Shown here: positions 1-6,108 of the stretch, piece after piece
How positions within the stretch are numbered: position 1 is the first letter of the stretch
How the letters are laid out: each line of letters opens with the position of its first letter
From: Bacillota bacterium
Lineage (GTDB): Bacteria; Bacillota; Clostridia; Lachnospirales; Lachnospiraceae
Assembly (NCBI GenBank): GCA_022717655.1
Contig: JAIIAN010000067.1
Span: 1-14,781, forward strand
Direction: 5' to 3'
Length of the DNA: 14,781 nt
Translations under genes and position numbers: made by a program
The notes under the pieces: model-generated
The model's input: the letters and a program-made list of their open reading frames with translations, nothing else
Databases searched by the model: none
What the model was told of the DNA's origin: nothing

Positions 1-2
1 GA

Positions 3-71
3 TATACCTCTTTGGATACGGTAAAAGTAAAATTGAAATTGGTAAAAGCCGCAGAAGTTACAACAGGATAA
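3..71 (+). CDS. C-terminal tail of an unidentified upstream gene (partial)
   Basis: Reading from base 3, an open frame of 22 codons runs in from the window edge and stops at TAA 69-71. The end of the protein reads ...LDTVKVKLKLVKAAEVTTG. The composition (alternating hydrophobic and charged residues, no rare codons) fits a real coding tail ending about 38 bases before the next start codon. Another frame is also open across the edge to about 102, but it gives an Arg/Ser/Lys-rich peptide that looks less natural. I do not recognise the family. Other genes would be needed to name it. Confidence 0.35.
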   Translation, partial: YTSLDTVKVKLKLVKAAEVTTG

Positions 72-108
72 AGGATTTTGAAAATAACAGAAGCAGGGAG
101 TGAGAAAC

Positions 109-372
109 ATGGTAAGCCAGAAAGTAAAAGTAAATAATTTGATTGGCCTGCACTTAAGACCGACCGGAAAGCTTTGTAATGAGGCAATGAAATATAAGTG
201 TCTGATTACGTTTCACTATAAAGATGTGACGGCAAATGCAAAGAGTGTGCTGAGTGTACTTGGGGCCTGCGTAAGAGGTGGAGAGGTCATCGAGCTGGTG
301 TGTGAGGGAGAAGATGAACAGACTGCACTGGAACATTTGGTTGATTTGCTCGAACATTCACTTCAGGAATAA
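109..372 (+). CDS. HPr-family phosphocarrier protein
   Basis: An 87-residue protein of HPr length. The active-site motif GLHLRP carries His15, the residue phosphorylated by Enzyme I in the PTS phosphorelay. The NAKS motif carries Ser46, the site used by HPr kinase/phosphorylase in Gram-positive carbon catabolite control. Both are at canonical positions when ATG 109 is the start; a GGGAG ribosome site lies 8 bases upstream of it. An in-frame GTG at 100 overlaps that ribosome site and would shift both residues by three, so I reject it. The motif is HLRPTG rather than the usual HARPAA, suggesting a paralogue rather than the main housekeeping HPr. Retention of His15 argues against a Crh-type protein, which lacks it. 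No PTS permease or Enzyme I is adjacent, so the partner system is unknown. A hairpin follows the gene, so it is probably not tightly co-transcribed with azlC. Confidence 0.88.
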   Translation: MVSQKVKVNNLIGLHLRPTGKLCNEAMKYKCLITFHYKDVTANAKSVLSVLGACVRGGEVIELVCEGEDEQTALEHLVDLLEHSLQE

Positions 373-406
373 GAAAAAACAGAGATAAGAAATACGGAAT
401 AAGAAG

Positions 407-438
407 ATGCTGGGGAAAATTGAGTTTGACCCCAGCAT
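407..438 (+). terminator. Hairpin after the HPr gene, possible terminator
   Basis: A perfect 9-base-pair stem, ATGCTGGGG (407-415) with CCCCAGCAT (430-438), closes a 14-base loop. It lies 35 bases past the HPr stop. The following sequence, TGTTCTGTAATT, is only weakly T-rich, so termination may be partial, or the hairpin may be an attenuator or processing site. Confidence 0.5.
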
Positions 439-449
439 TGTTCTGTAAT
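420..449 (+). promoter_or_regulatory. Candidate promoter for azlCD
   Basis: TTGAGT (420-425) and TGTAAT (444-449) are separated by 18 bases. Each is a moderate match to the sigma-A boxes. The -35 box would lie in the loop of the preceding hairpin. This is a weak call made on matches alone. Confidence 0.3.
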
Positions 450-515
450 TGTGACAAAAAGGGATAGGAAAGAGAAAGCATAAGAAAGAACAGAAAGAAA
501 AAATGGGGGATAGAC

Positions 516-1217
516 ATGCAGAATCATATCAGACAAGGTTTAAAAGACGGAATTCCGATTGCACTCGGATATTTTTCTGTCAGTTTTACATTTGGCATGC
601 TGGCAGTGAATCATGGAATGAAACCAATTCATGCTGTGTTGATTTCATTATTAAATTTGACATCGGCGGGACAGTTTGCAGGATTAAATGTGATACTGGC
701 AGGTTCTTCTTTGGTGGAAATGGCGTTGACACAGCTGGTTATTAATATGCGTTATGCATTGATGTCGCTGTCACTTTCGCAAAAATTTGCGCCAAGCGTC
801 CATACCGGACACAGACTGGCAATTGCTTATGGAATCACAGACGAAATTTTTGCAGTGGCAAGTTCCAAAAAAGAAAAAGTCGGTCAGTGGTACATGTACG
901 GATTGATTTTTCTTCCGGTAGTCGGATGGGTGTCGGGAACACTGGGTGGTGCAGTGGCAAGCACCATTATGCCGGAATTTATCAGAAGTGCGCTGGGTGT
1001 TGCCTTATACGGAATGTTTGTGGCAATTGTCATTCCTCCGGCGAAAAAAGAGAGAAATGTATGTATTGTCGTGATTACAGCATTGATTTTAAGTACAGGA
1101 TTTTATTATCTGCCTCTGTTTTGTGAGATTTCAGACGGATTTAAAATTATTATCTGTACGTTATTAGCAGCTGGAATGGGCGCAGTCCTGTTTCCGATTA
1201 GGGAGGAAGAATCATGA
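516..1217 (+). CDS. azlC: AzlC-family branched-chain amino acid exporter, large subunit
   Basis: A 233-residue integral membrane protein of the AzlC family (Pfam AzlC). With the small AzlD subunit it exports branched-chain amino acids and gives azaleucine resistance in Bacillus. Evidence is the N-terminal G-x-P-I-A-L-G-Y-F segment, the family signature around residues 49-56 (TSAGQFAG), several hydrophobic helices through the protein, and the length, which is normal for the family. ATG 516 follows a GGGGA ribosome site at about 504-508. The gene ends in a 4-base ATGA overlap with azlD, a sign of translational coupling. The substrate is assigned by family only; members may export other neutral amino acids. 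No Lrp-type regulator gene is adjacent in the window. Confidence 0.9.
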   Translation: MQNHIRQGLKDGIPIALGYFSVSFTFGMLAVNHGMKPIHAVLISLLNLTSAGQFAGLNVILAGSSLVEMALTQLVINMRYALMSLSLSQKFAPSVHTGHRLAIAYGITDEIFAVASSKKEKVGQWYMYGLIFLPVVGWVSGTLGGAVASTIMPEFIRSALGVALYGMFVAIVIPPAKKERNVCIVVITALILSTGFYYLPLFCEISDGFKIIICTLLAAGMGAVLFPIREEES

Positions 1218-1510
1218 TTTATGCTTATATTTTTGTGATGGCAGGAGTAACGTATCTGATTCGTATGCTTCCGCTCACATTATTTCAGAAAAAAATTACA
1301 AATGTTTATATCCGTTCGTTTTTATATTATGTACCTTATGCCTGCCTGACCGCTATGACGTTTCCTGCAATTTTATATGCAACGGATTCTCCAATCTCAG
1401 CTTTGACAGGACTGATAGTTGCGGTAATCTTTGCATTGATGGAAAAAAACCTTGTGACAGTAGCGTGTTTCTCCTGCATTGCTGTGTTTGTTGTGGAAAG
1501 AATATTATGA
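1214..1510 (+). CDS. azlD: AzlD-family branched-chain amino acid exporter, small subunit
   Basis: A 98-residue hydrophobic protein with about three to four membrane helices. It carries the AzlD-type motif TYLIRMLPLTLFQKK near residues 13-27 (x-T-x-x-x-R-x-x-P) and a second helix with the Y-V-P-Y-A sequence. AzlD proteins are the small partner of AzlC in the branched-chain amino acid exporter. The start codon overlaps the azlC stop by 4 bases, so the two are translated from one message. The length is typical and nothing looks broken. No strong terminator follows; the next 157 bases hold the regulatory region of the L,D-transpeptidase gene. Confidence 0.88.
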   Translation: MIYAYIFVMAGVTYLIRMLPLTLFQKKITNVYIRSFLYYVPYACLTAMTFPAILYATDSPISALTGLIVAVIFALMEKNLVTVACFSCIAVFVVERIL

Positions 1511-1583
1511 TGCAAGCACAGACGCAATTATACTATTGACACTTACATCATTGTATCATTTCTGTAAAGAAAACTTAATATTG

Positions 1584-1607
1584 TTTTACATTCTGTTTGT
1601 TGTAAAA
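1584..1607. promoter_or_regulatory. Perfect dyad TTTTACA-N10-TGTAAAA, candidate operator
   Basis: TTTTACA (1584-1590) and TGTAAAA (1601-1607) form a perfect 7-base inverted repeat. The half-site centres are 17 bases apart, with a 10-base spacer. It lies about 60 bases before the L,D-transpeptidase start and overlaps the -35 region of the candidate promoter, so it could be a repressor or activator site. No T-tract follows, which argues against a terminator. Confidence 0.4.
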
Positions 1608-1628
1608 ATGGGTAAAAAATGGTAAAAT
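1600..1628 (+). promoter_or_regulatory. Candidate promoter for the L,D-transpeptidase gene
   Basis: TTGTAA (1600-1605) and TAAAAT (1623-1628) are 17 bases apart, giving a leader of about 33 bases before ATG 1668. The spacer contains near-direct repeats of GTAAAAATGG with a period of about 10-11 bases (1602-1632). A lone TTGACA at 1536-1541 lacks a good -10 box at the right distance. Confidence 0.42.
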
Positions 1629-1667
1629 AAGTGAAAATCAGGAGATACCAGGAAGCGAGGGATAGGT

Positions 1668-3896
1668 ATGAAAAAAAGAAGAATGAAACTGTTATCCTTG
1701 ATGCTTACCGTGGCCGTTACTATGACAACGGTATTGCCGGTAAGTGCAGCGACTGTATCGGAAGGAGCGGTACAGAGCCAGGAAAGTTCACAAACTCTTT
1801 TAGAGGGACAACCGGATGGTGGACAGCAGGAAGTTGGAGAGCAAGAGACTGGAGAAGAAACTCCGGATGCAAAAGAGACTCCGGATGTGAAAGAAACTCC
1901 GGATGTGAAAGAAACTCCGGATGAAAAAGAAACTCCGGATGAAAAAGAAACTCCAGATGCGGAAGTTGAGGCTCCGTCTGAGGATATGAAAGAAGAGCCG
2001 AATGAGACTCCGGCAGATGAGGCAAAGACAGAAGAACCTTCACAGGAGGTACTGGAAGAACGACAGCCGACGGATACAATTACTGTACTGAAAAATAATG
2101 AAGTAAAAGGTGAAAAAATTGATGAACACTGGACGTTAGAAACTGTAGTGGATGCATCCAATAAAGCAAAACAGGTGATTTATCGTTATTATGAAAATCT
2201 TGCAAATGCAGACACACTGACAGAAAAATGGGTGTTTGAAGTAGAAAAAAGTATCTGGGAAAAATATGAGGCTGAAACTGATGTAACACCAGTTGTTTTA
2301 AGTGAAGATGTTTATCAGATTGGAAAAGACAGTTATTATTTAAATGCAAAGGGTCAATTTGCATCCAACGCATGGAAAAAATATAGAAGTGAAACCGGAA
2401 CAGAGTATTATTATTATTTTAATGCAGAAGGAAAGAAAGATGCTTCTAAGACAGGGCTTCGTACAGATATTGAAAGTGGAGTCACTTATTTTCTCGAAGA
2501 AAATGGAGAAATCTTTAAAAATGGTCAGAAAGTCATAAATGGAGTGACTTATGTATTTGGTGCAGACGGAAAATGTACTTCTAATTATAAACCAGGCTGG
2601 GAAAAAACAGCAGATGGCTGGAAATGGAAACAGGCTGATGGATCTTATGCAGCAGATACCTGGATTTTGACAAGTGGTAAATATTATTATCTGAAATCAA
2701 ATGGAATCATGGCTACCTATTGGACACAGGTAGATGGAAAATACTATTTTCTTGGTGGAGATGGTTCTATGAGAACTTACTGGCAGAATATTTATGGAAA
2801 ATATTACTGGCTAGGAAGAGATGGAGCAATGAAAACCGGCTGGCAGCAGGTTTATGGCAAATGGTACTATCTTGGAAAAGAAAATGATGGTGCGATGAAA
2901 TATTACTGGCAGAAAATCGACGGTAAATATTATTGGTTAGGTCATGGAAATGACGGAGCGATGAAAACTTACTGGCAGAAAATCTATGGAAAATATTATT
3001 TCCTTGGCAGTGATGGAGTAATGAGAACTTACTGGCAGAATATTTATGGAAAATATTATTTCCTCGGCGGTGATGGCTCTATGAGGACCGGCTGGCAGAA
3101 TATTTATGGAAAATACTATTATCTTGGCGGAGCAAGTGATGGTTCTATGAAAACCGGCTGGCAGAAGTTGAATGACAAATATTATTACTTCGGCGGTTCT
3201 GGAGATGGATCTATGAAGAAAGGCTGGACATCTGTTGGTGGCAAGTGGTATTACTTAGACAGCAACGGAATTATGCAGACCGGTTATATCAAAATTGGGA
3301 ATACCAGATTTTATCTGAATGCAAATGGTGTGATGCAGACTGGCTGGCAGTATGTCAACGGATATAAATTATACTTTAACTCCAATGGAGCATTACAGCA
3401 GGATGTCAGCAGTATGGTAAGCGGACCATACAGACTGCGTGTAAACCGTACCACCTGTATGGTTACAGTATTTGCAAAAGATGGTTCCAATGGATATATT
3501 ATTCCGGTTAAATCAATGACCTGTTCCGTAGGACTTCCGGCAACACCAACACCAACCGGAACCTTCTACATTGGAGACCAGGACAGATGGCACATCTTAA
3601 TGGGTCCATCCTGGGGTCAGTATACTTCTCATGTATATCAGGGAATCTTTATCCACTCTGTAGCTGGTGGACAGCAGAGTATTTATAACTTAAATGCAGC
3701 AGATTACAATAACTTAGGACGTCCGGCATCTCATGGATGTATCAGACTTTGTGTCAGAGATGCAAAATGGATTTATACAAATGTAAGCAGAGGCTCACAG
3801 ATTACAATTGGTGATGGTTATTATGAGCCATTTGATAAACCGGCTACCATTAAACTTGCACCAGGAACGAATCTTATGGACCCGACACAGTGTTAA
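1668..3896 (+). CDS. Secreted L,D-transpeptidase (YkuD) with wall-binding repeats
   Basis: A 742-residue secreted protein. Residues 1-28 are a signal peptide (MKKRRMK, a hydrophobic core, then VSAA). Residues about 30-135 are a Glu/Thr/Pro-rich linker holding six ETPDxK repeats (64-99). Residues about 135-225 are an unrecognised region. Residues about 225-579 are choline-binding-like modules: about five degenerate ones followed by about twelve clear ones. Residues about 586-725 are a YkuD-type L,D-transpeptidase domain with HSVAG (His663) and the catalytic SHGCIRL motif (His689, Cys691). Such enzymes form 3-3 peptidoglycan cross-links or anchor proteins to the wall, outside the membrane. The domain order (binding repeats, then a C-terminal catalytic domain) and the intact Cys/His motif suggest an active enzyme. 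ATG 1668 follows a purine-rich ribosome site (GCGAGGGA). It is transcribed alone: a candidate promoter precedes it and a terminator follows it. Confidence 0.93.
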   Translation: MKKRRMKLLSLMLTVAVTMTTVLPVSAATVSEGAVQSQESSQTLLEGQPDGGQQEVGEQETGEETPDAKETPDVKETPDVKETPDEKETPDEKETPDAEVEAPSEDMKEEPNETPADEAKTEEPSQEVLEERQPTDTITVLKNNEVKGEKIDEHWTLETVVDASNKAKQVIYRYYENLANADTLTEKWVFEVEKSIWEKYEAETDVTPVVLSEDVYQIGKDSYYLNAKGQFASNAWKKYRSETGTEYYYYFNAEGKKDASKTGLRTDIESGVTYFLEENGEIFKNGQKVINGVTYVFGADGKCTSNYKPGWEKTADGWKWKQADGSYAADTWILTSGKYYYLKSNGIMATYWTQVDGKYYFLGGDGSMRTYWQNIYGKYYWLGRDGAMKTGWQQVYGKWYYLGKENDGAMKYYWQKIDGKYYWLGHGNDGAMKTYWQKIYGKYYFLGSDGVMRTYWQNIYGKYYFLGGDGSMRTGWQNIYGKYYYLGGASDGSMKTGWQKLNDKYYYFGGSGDGSMKKGWTSVGGKWYYLDSNGIMQTGYIKIGNTRFYLNANGVMQTGWQYVNGYKLYFNSNGALQQDVSSMVSGPYRLRVNRTTCMVTVFAKDGSNGYIIPVKSMTCSVGLPATPTPTGTFYIGDQDRWHILMGPSWGQYTSHVYQGIFIHSVAGGQQSIYNLNAADYNNLGRPASHGCIRLCVRDAKWIYTNVSRGSQITIGDGYYEPFDKPATIKLAPGTNLMDPTQC
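1857..1964 (+). repeat. Six 18-base tandem repeats encoding ETPDxK
   Basis: Six in-frame copies of an 18-base unit (consensus gaaactccggatgnaaaa) encode ETPD followed by AK, VK, VK, EK, EK and AE. Adjacent copies are nearly identical, so unit number can change by slippage without a frameshift. The encoded segment is a flexible, acidic spacer between the signal peptide and the folded part. Confidence 0.9.
2664..3404 (+). repeat. Wall-binding repeat array in the L,D-transpeptidase
   Basis: About twelve 20-22 residue modules of the form (Q-x-I-x-G-K-W/Y-Y-Y/F-L-x-x-D-G-x-M-x-T-G/Y-W). Several are near-identical at DNA level: a 36-base match beginning at 2771 recurs at 3023, exactly 252 bases (84 codons, four modules) later. 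Five modules end in YW instead of GW. By family these bind choline or other wall-glycan ligands. Confidence 0.88.
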
Positions 3897-3923
3897 GTCA
3901 GTACATGATTTAAGGTAGGATAG

Positions 3924-3954
3924 GATTCTGTATTTGCTGTACGGATACGGAATC
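3924..3954 (+). other. 3' UTR hairpin after the L,D-transpeptidase gene
   Basis: GATTCTGTAT (3924-3933) pairs with ATACGGAATC (3945-3954) over 10 base pairs with one G-U pair and an 11-base loop. No T-run follows on either strand, so it is more likely an RNA-stabilising or processing structure than a terminator. The true terminator lies about 20 bases further on. Confidence 0.4.
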
Positions 3955-3973
3955 AGAAAAAAATTGACTTAAA

Positions 3974-4013
3974 AAGAAGAGAGGCGTGTTTTTTGACACG
4001 TCTCTTCTTTTCG
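3974..4013 (+). terminator. Rho-independent terminator of the L,D-transpeptidase gene
   Basis: AAGAAGAGA-gg-CGTG (3974-3988) pairs with CACGTCTCTTCTT (3997-4009) with a two-base GG bulge, closing an 8-base T-rich loop. TTTTCGCTT follows. The loop and right arm also contain the -35 box of the next operon. Confidence 0.8.
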
Positions 4014-4021
4014 CTTATAAT
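3993..4021 (+). promoter_or_regulatory. Consensus sigma-A promoter of the glycan-tailoring operon
   Basis: TTGACA (3993-3998), a 17-base spacer, and TATAAT (4016-4021): a perfect match to both boxes with optimal spacing. The start point should be near 4028, giving a leader of about 25 bases to ATG 4053. The boxes sit inside and just after the terminator hairpin of the preceding gene. Strong, apparently unregulated expression is expected from the sequence. Confidence 0.85.
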
Positions 4022-4052
4022 GATAGAAAGGTACGATTGAGAGGCGGAAAAA

Positions 4053-5015
4053 ATGGAATTGGAAAGAACACCAATTTATGAGATTTTTGACAGGAAACAG
4101 TCAGGAAATCAACTCTATATTATGAGAGAAGATTTACTGCCGTTTTCACTTGGAGGAAATAAAGTAAGAATTGCAAATGCTTTTTTTGAGGACATGCAGA
4201 AAAAAGGCTGTGATATTATGATTGCCTATGGAAATGTGCGCTCTAATTTATGCAGGGTGATTGCAAATGAATGTTTCAGAAAAAAGATTCCCTGCTATAT
4301 GATTTGTTCGTTTGAAGAGGGCGAAAGCGAGGAAAAAGAGACAAGCAACAGCCGTCTGATGCAGATGCTTAAGGTAAAAATCGTAAAATGCAGAAAAAAT
4401 CAGATTGCGCAGACGGTAGAGGCAACGATGAATCAGCTGACACAGGAAGGGCATAAACCATATTATATCTACGGAAATAAATTTGGAACAGGAAACGAGG
4501 GAGTGTCCGCTTCCGCTTATGCCAAAGCTTATCAGGAAATTTTAAATTTTGAAAAAGAACAGGGGATTTCCTTTGATTATATATTTCATGCATCGGGAAC
4601 GGGAGCGACGCAGGCAGGTTTGACTTGTGGACATCTTTTGGCGAAAGATAAGAAGCAGGTTGTCGGGATTTTGATTTCTTCGAGAGAATATGAGCGTGCC
4701 GTTTCGATTATTGAAACCGGAATGAGAGAATATTTAAAAGGACTTGGATGGGAACTTTCTTTAGATGAGACAAAAGAAATTCATCTTGCAGGAGAGTATA
4801 CAAAAGGCGGATATGGACAGTATGATGAAGAGGTGGAACAGTGTATCCGTGAGGAATTTGCCTTAAATGGAGTGGCACTCGATGGAACCTACACTGGAAA
4901 AGCATTTCTTGGGATGGAACATTATATCGAAGACCATAAAATTTCTGGAAAGAAAATATTATTTATTCATACCGGAGGAACGCCTCTTTTCTATGACTGG
5001 CTTGGTACAGCCTAA
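4053..5015 (+). CDS. PLP-dependent enzyme, ACC deaminase/D-cysteine desulfhydrase family
   Basis: A 320-residue cytoplasmic fold-type II PLP enzyme, close to the usual family length of about 330. Family marks are the N-terminal REDLLPFSLGGNK segment, with Lys37 in GGNK as the likely Schiff-base lysine, an N-V-R-S-N motif near residue 56, the glycine-rich phosphate-binding loop SGTGATQAG (181-189), and the C-terminal H-T-G-G-T-P-L-F motif near 306. Members include D-cysteine desulfhydrase, 1-aminocyclopropane-1-carboxylate deaminase and L-cysteate sulfo-lyase; I cannot pick a substrate. It is the first gene of the operon, with GAGG 8 bases before ATG 4053, and ends 21 bases before the glycosyltransferase. 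Being first in a glycan operon, it may supply an unusual amino acid for the ATP-grasp ligase, but that is inference. A stand-alone catabolic role is the alternative. Confidence 0.85.
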   Translation: MELERTPIYEIFDRKQSGNQLYIMREDLLPFSLGGNKVRIANAFFEDMQKKGCDIMIAYGNVRSNLCRVIANECFRKKIPCYMICSFEEGESEEKETSNSRLMQMLKVKIVKCRKNQIAQTVEATMNQLTQEGHKPYYIYGNKFGTGNEGVSASAYAKAYQEILNFEKEQGISFDYIFHASGTGATQAGLTCGHLLAKDKKQVVGILISSREYERAVSIIETGMREYLKGLGWELSLDETKEIHLAGEYTKGGYGQYDEEVEQCIREEFALNGVALDGTYTGKAFLGMEHYIEDHKISGKKILFIHTGGTPLFYDWLGTA

Positions 5016-5036
5016 ATCAGGCATAAGGACTGATTT

Positions 5037-6032
5037 ATGGCGATGGACTTAAGAAAAGTCGAAAAAAGATTTGGAAAGGTTATAAGAACAATGCTGATTT
5101 CAATTGTAATACCTTGTTATTATTCAGAAAAAACGATTCAAAAAGTAGTAGAGCTGACAATTGAGGAATTTAAGGCGCATAAGAGATATCAATGTGAGTT
5201 TGTACTGGTAAATGACGGCTCTACGGATGGAACATTTGAAAAAATTAAAGAATTAGGGAAAAAATATCCGTTTGTGCATGGAGTCAATCTGATTCGCAAC
5301 TTTGGTCAGCATAATGCACTGATGGCGGCACTTCATTATACAAAGGGAGATTATGTGCTTGGGATGGATGATGACATGCAGACCCATCCTTCACAGATTT
5401 TTAAATTAGTAGAGAAGATTCAGGAAGGATATGACCTGGTTTACGGACATTATGGAAAGCGAAAAAATTCTTCTCTTAAGAATTTAAGCAGTAAATTAAA
5501 TGAGATTTCTTCAAGAATTTTACTGGGACGGCCAAAAGAAATTACATCAAGCAATTTCTGGATTATCACAAAGAAAGTGGCAGAAGAGACCAGAAAGTAT
5601 GACAGTTATAATCCTTATATTGATGGAATTTTTTATCGGATTACCCACAATATTGGAAATGTGGAAGTGGAACACCATAAAAGAGAAGTCGGAACATCGA
5701 ATTATACCCTGCATAAGCTGATTCATTTATGGCTGGCGTATTGGAATTATTCTGTGATTCCGCTTCGGATTTCTTCCGTGGCAGGTGGAATTGCAGCCGG
5801 AGCCGGATTTTTGATGGCAGTTATTACAGCAATACGAAAAATTGTTGACCCGTCTTTGATGCTTGGCTGGGCATCTACCATGTGTGTGACGATGGTGTTT
5901 GCCGGCATGATTTTAATGTGTCTTGGAATTATCGGGGAATATCTTGGAAAAATTATTCTCACGCTGAACCATACTCCGCAGTTTATTGTAAGAGAAACGG
6001 TAAATGTAACCGAACAGAGGGAAGAAATTTAA
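5037..6032 (+). CDS. ArnC-like family 2 glycosyltransferase (polyprenyl-phosphate type)
   Basis: A 331-residue GT2 enzyme of the DPM1/GtrB/ArnC type. The N-terminal GT-A domain has S-I-V-I-P-C-Y, the nucleotide-binding VNDGSTDGT, the RNFGQHNALMAA segment (close to NRNYGQHSAIMAG in E. coli ArnC) and the metal-binding MDDDMQ. The C-terminus has two membrane helices, beginning VIPLRISSVAG and ending in GIIGEYLGKI, again as in ArnC. Such enzymes move a sugar from a nucleotide donor to undecaprenyl phosphate on the inner membrane face. ATG 5037 has AAGGA 7 bases upstream. An internal ATG at 5091, just before the first beta strand, would remove an 18-residue basic extension and is a real alternative (AAAGG 11 bases upstream). 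The donor sugar is not shown by the sequence. The nearby WecE homologue suggests dTDP-Fuc4N or a derivative. Confidence 0.88.
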   Translation: MAMDLRKVEKRFGKVIRTMLISIVIPCYYSEKTIQKVVELTIEEFKAHKRYQCEFVLVNDGSTDGTFEKIKELGKKYPFVHGVNLIRNFGQHNALMAALHYTKGDYVLGMDDDMQTHPSQIFKLVEKIQEGYDLVYGHYGKRKNSSLKNLSSKLNEISSRILLGRPKEITSSNFWIITKKVAEETRKYDSYNPYIDGIFYRITHNIGNVEVEHHKREVGTSNYTLHKLIHLWLAYWNYSVIPLRISSVAGGIAAGAGFLMAVITAIRKIVDPSLMLGWASTMCVTMVFAGMILMCLGIIGEYLGKIILTLNHTPQFIVRETVNVTEQREEI

Positions 6033-6042
6033 CCGAATAGCG

Positions 6043-6065
6043 AAGCAGACTGCGAATATCTGCTT
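6043..6065 (+). other. Intercistronic hairpin
   Basis: AAGCAGA (6043-6049) and TCTGCTT (6059-6065) form a 7-base-pair stem with a 9-base loop between the glycosyltransferase and ATP-grasp genes. No T-run follows, so it probably tunes message stability rather than ending transcription. Confidence 0.35.
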
Positions 6066-6108
6066 AACAAAAAAATGAGTAAATCAGCAAAATGGGAGTC
6101 ATTTTAGA

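Noticed and set aside
1536..1541. Exact TTGACA as the -35 box of the L,D-transpeptidase gene
   Set aside because: At 16-18 bases downstream the sequence is ATTTCTGT, which does not resemble a -10 box. A better-spaced pair lies nearer the gene.
1586..2161. 191-codon serine-rich open frame on the minus strand
   Set aside because: It is antisense to the signal peptide and ETPDxK repeats of the L,D-transpeptidase. Its low-complexity SSGVSF repeats are simply the reverse reading of the 18-base tandem units. No ribosome site supports it.
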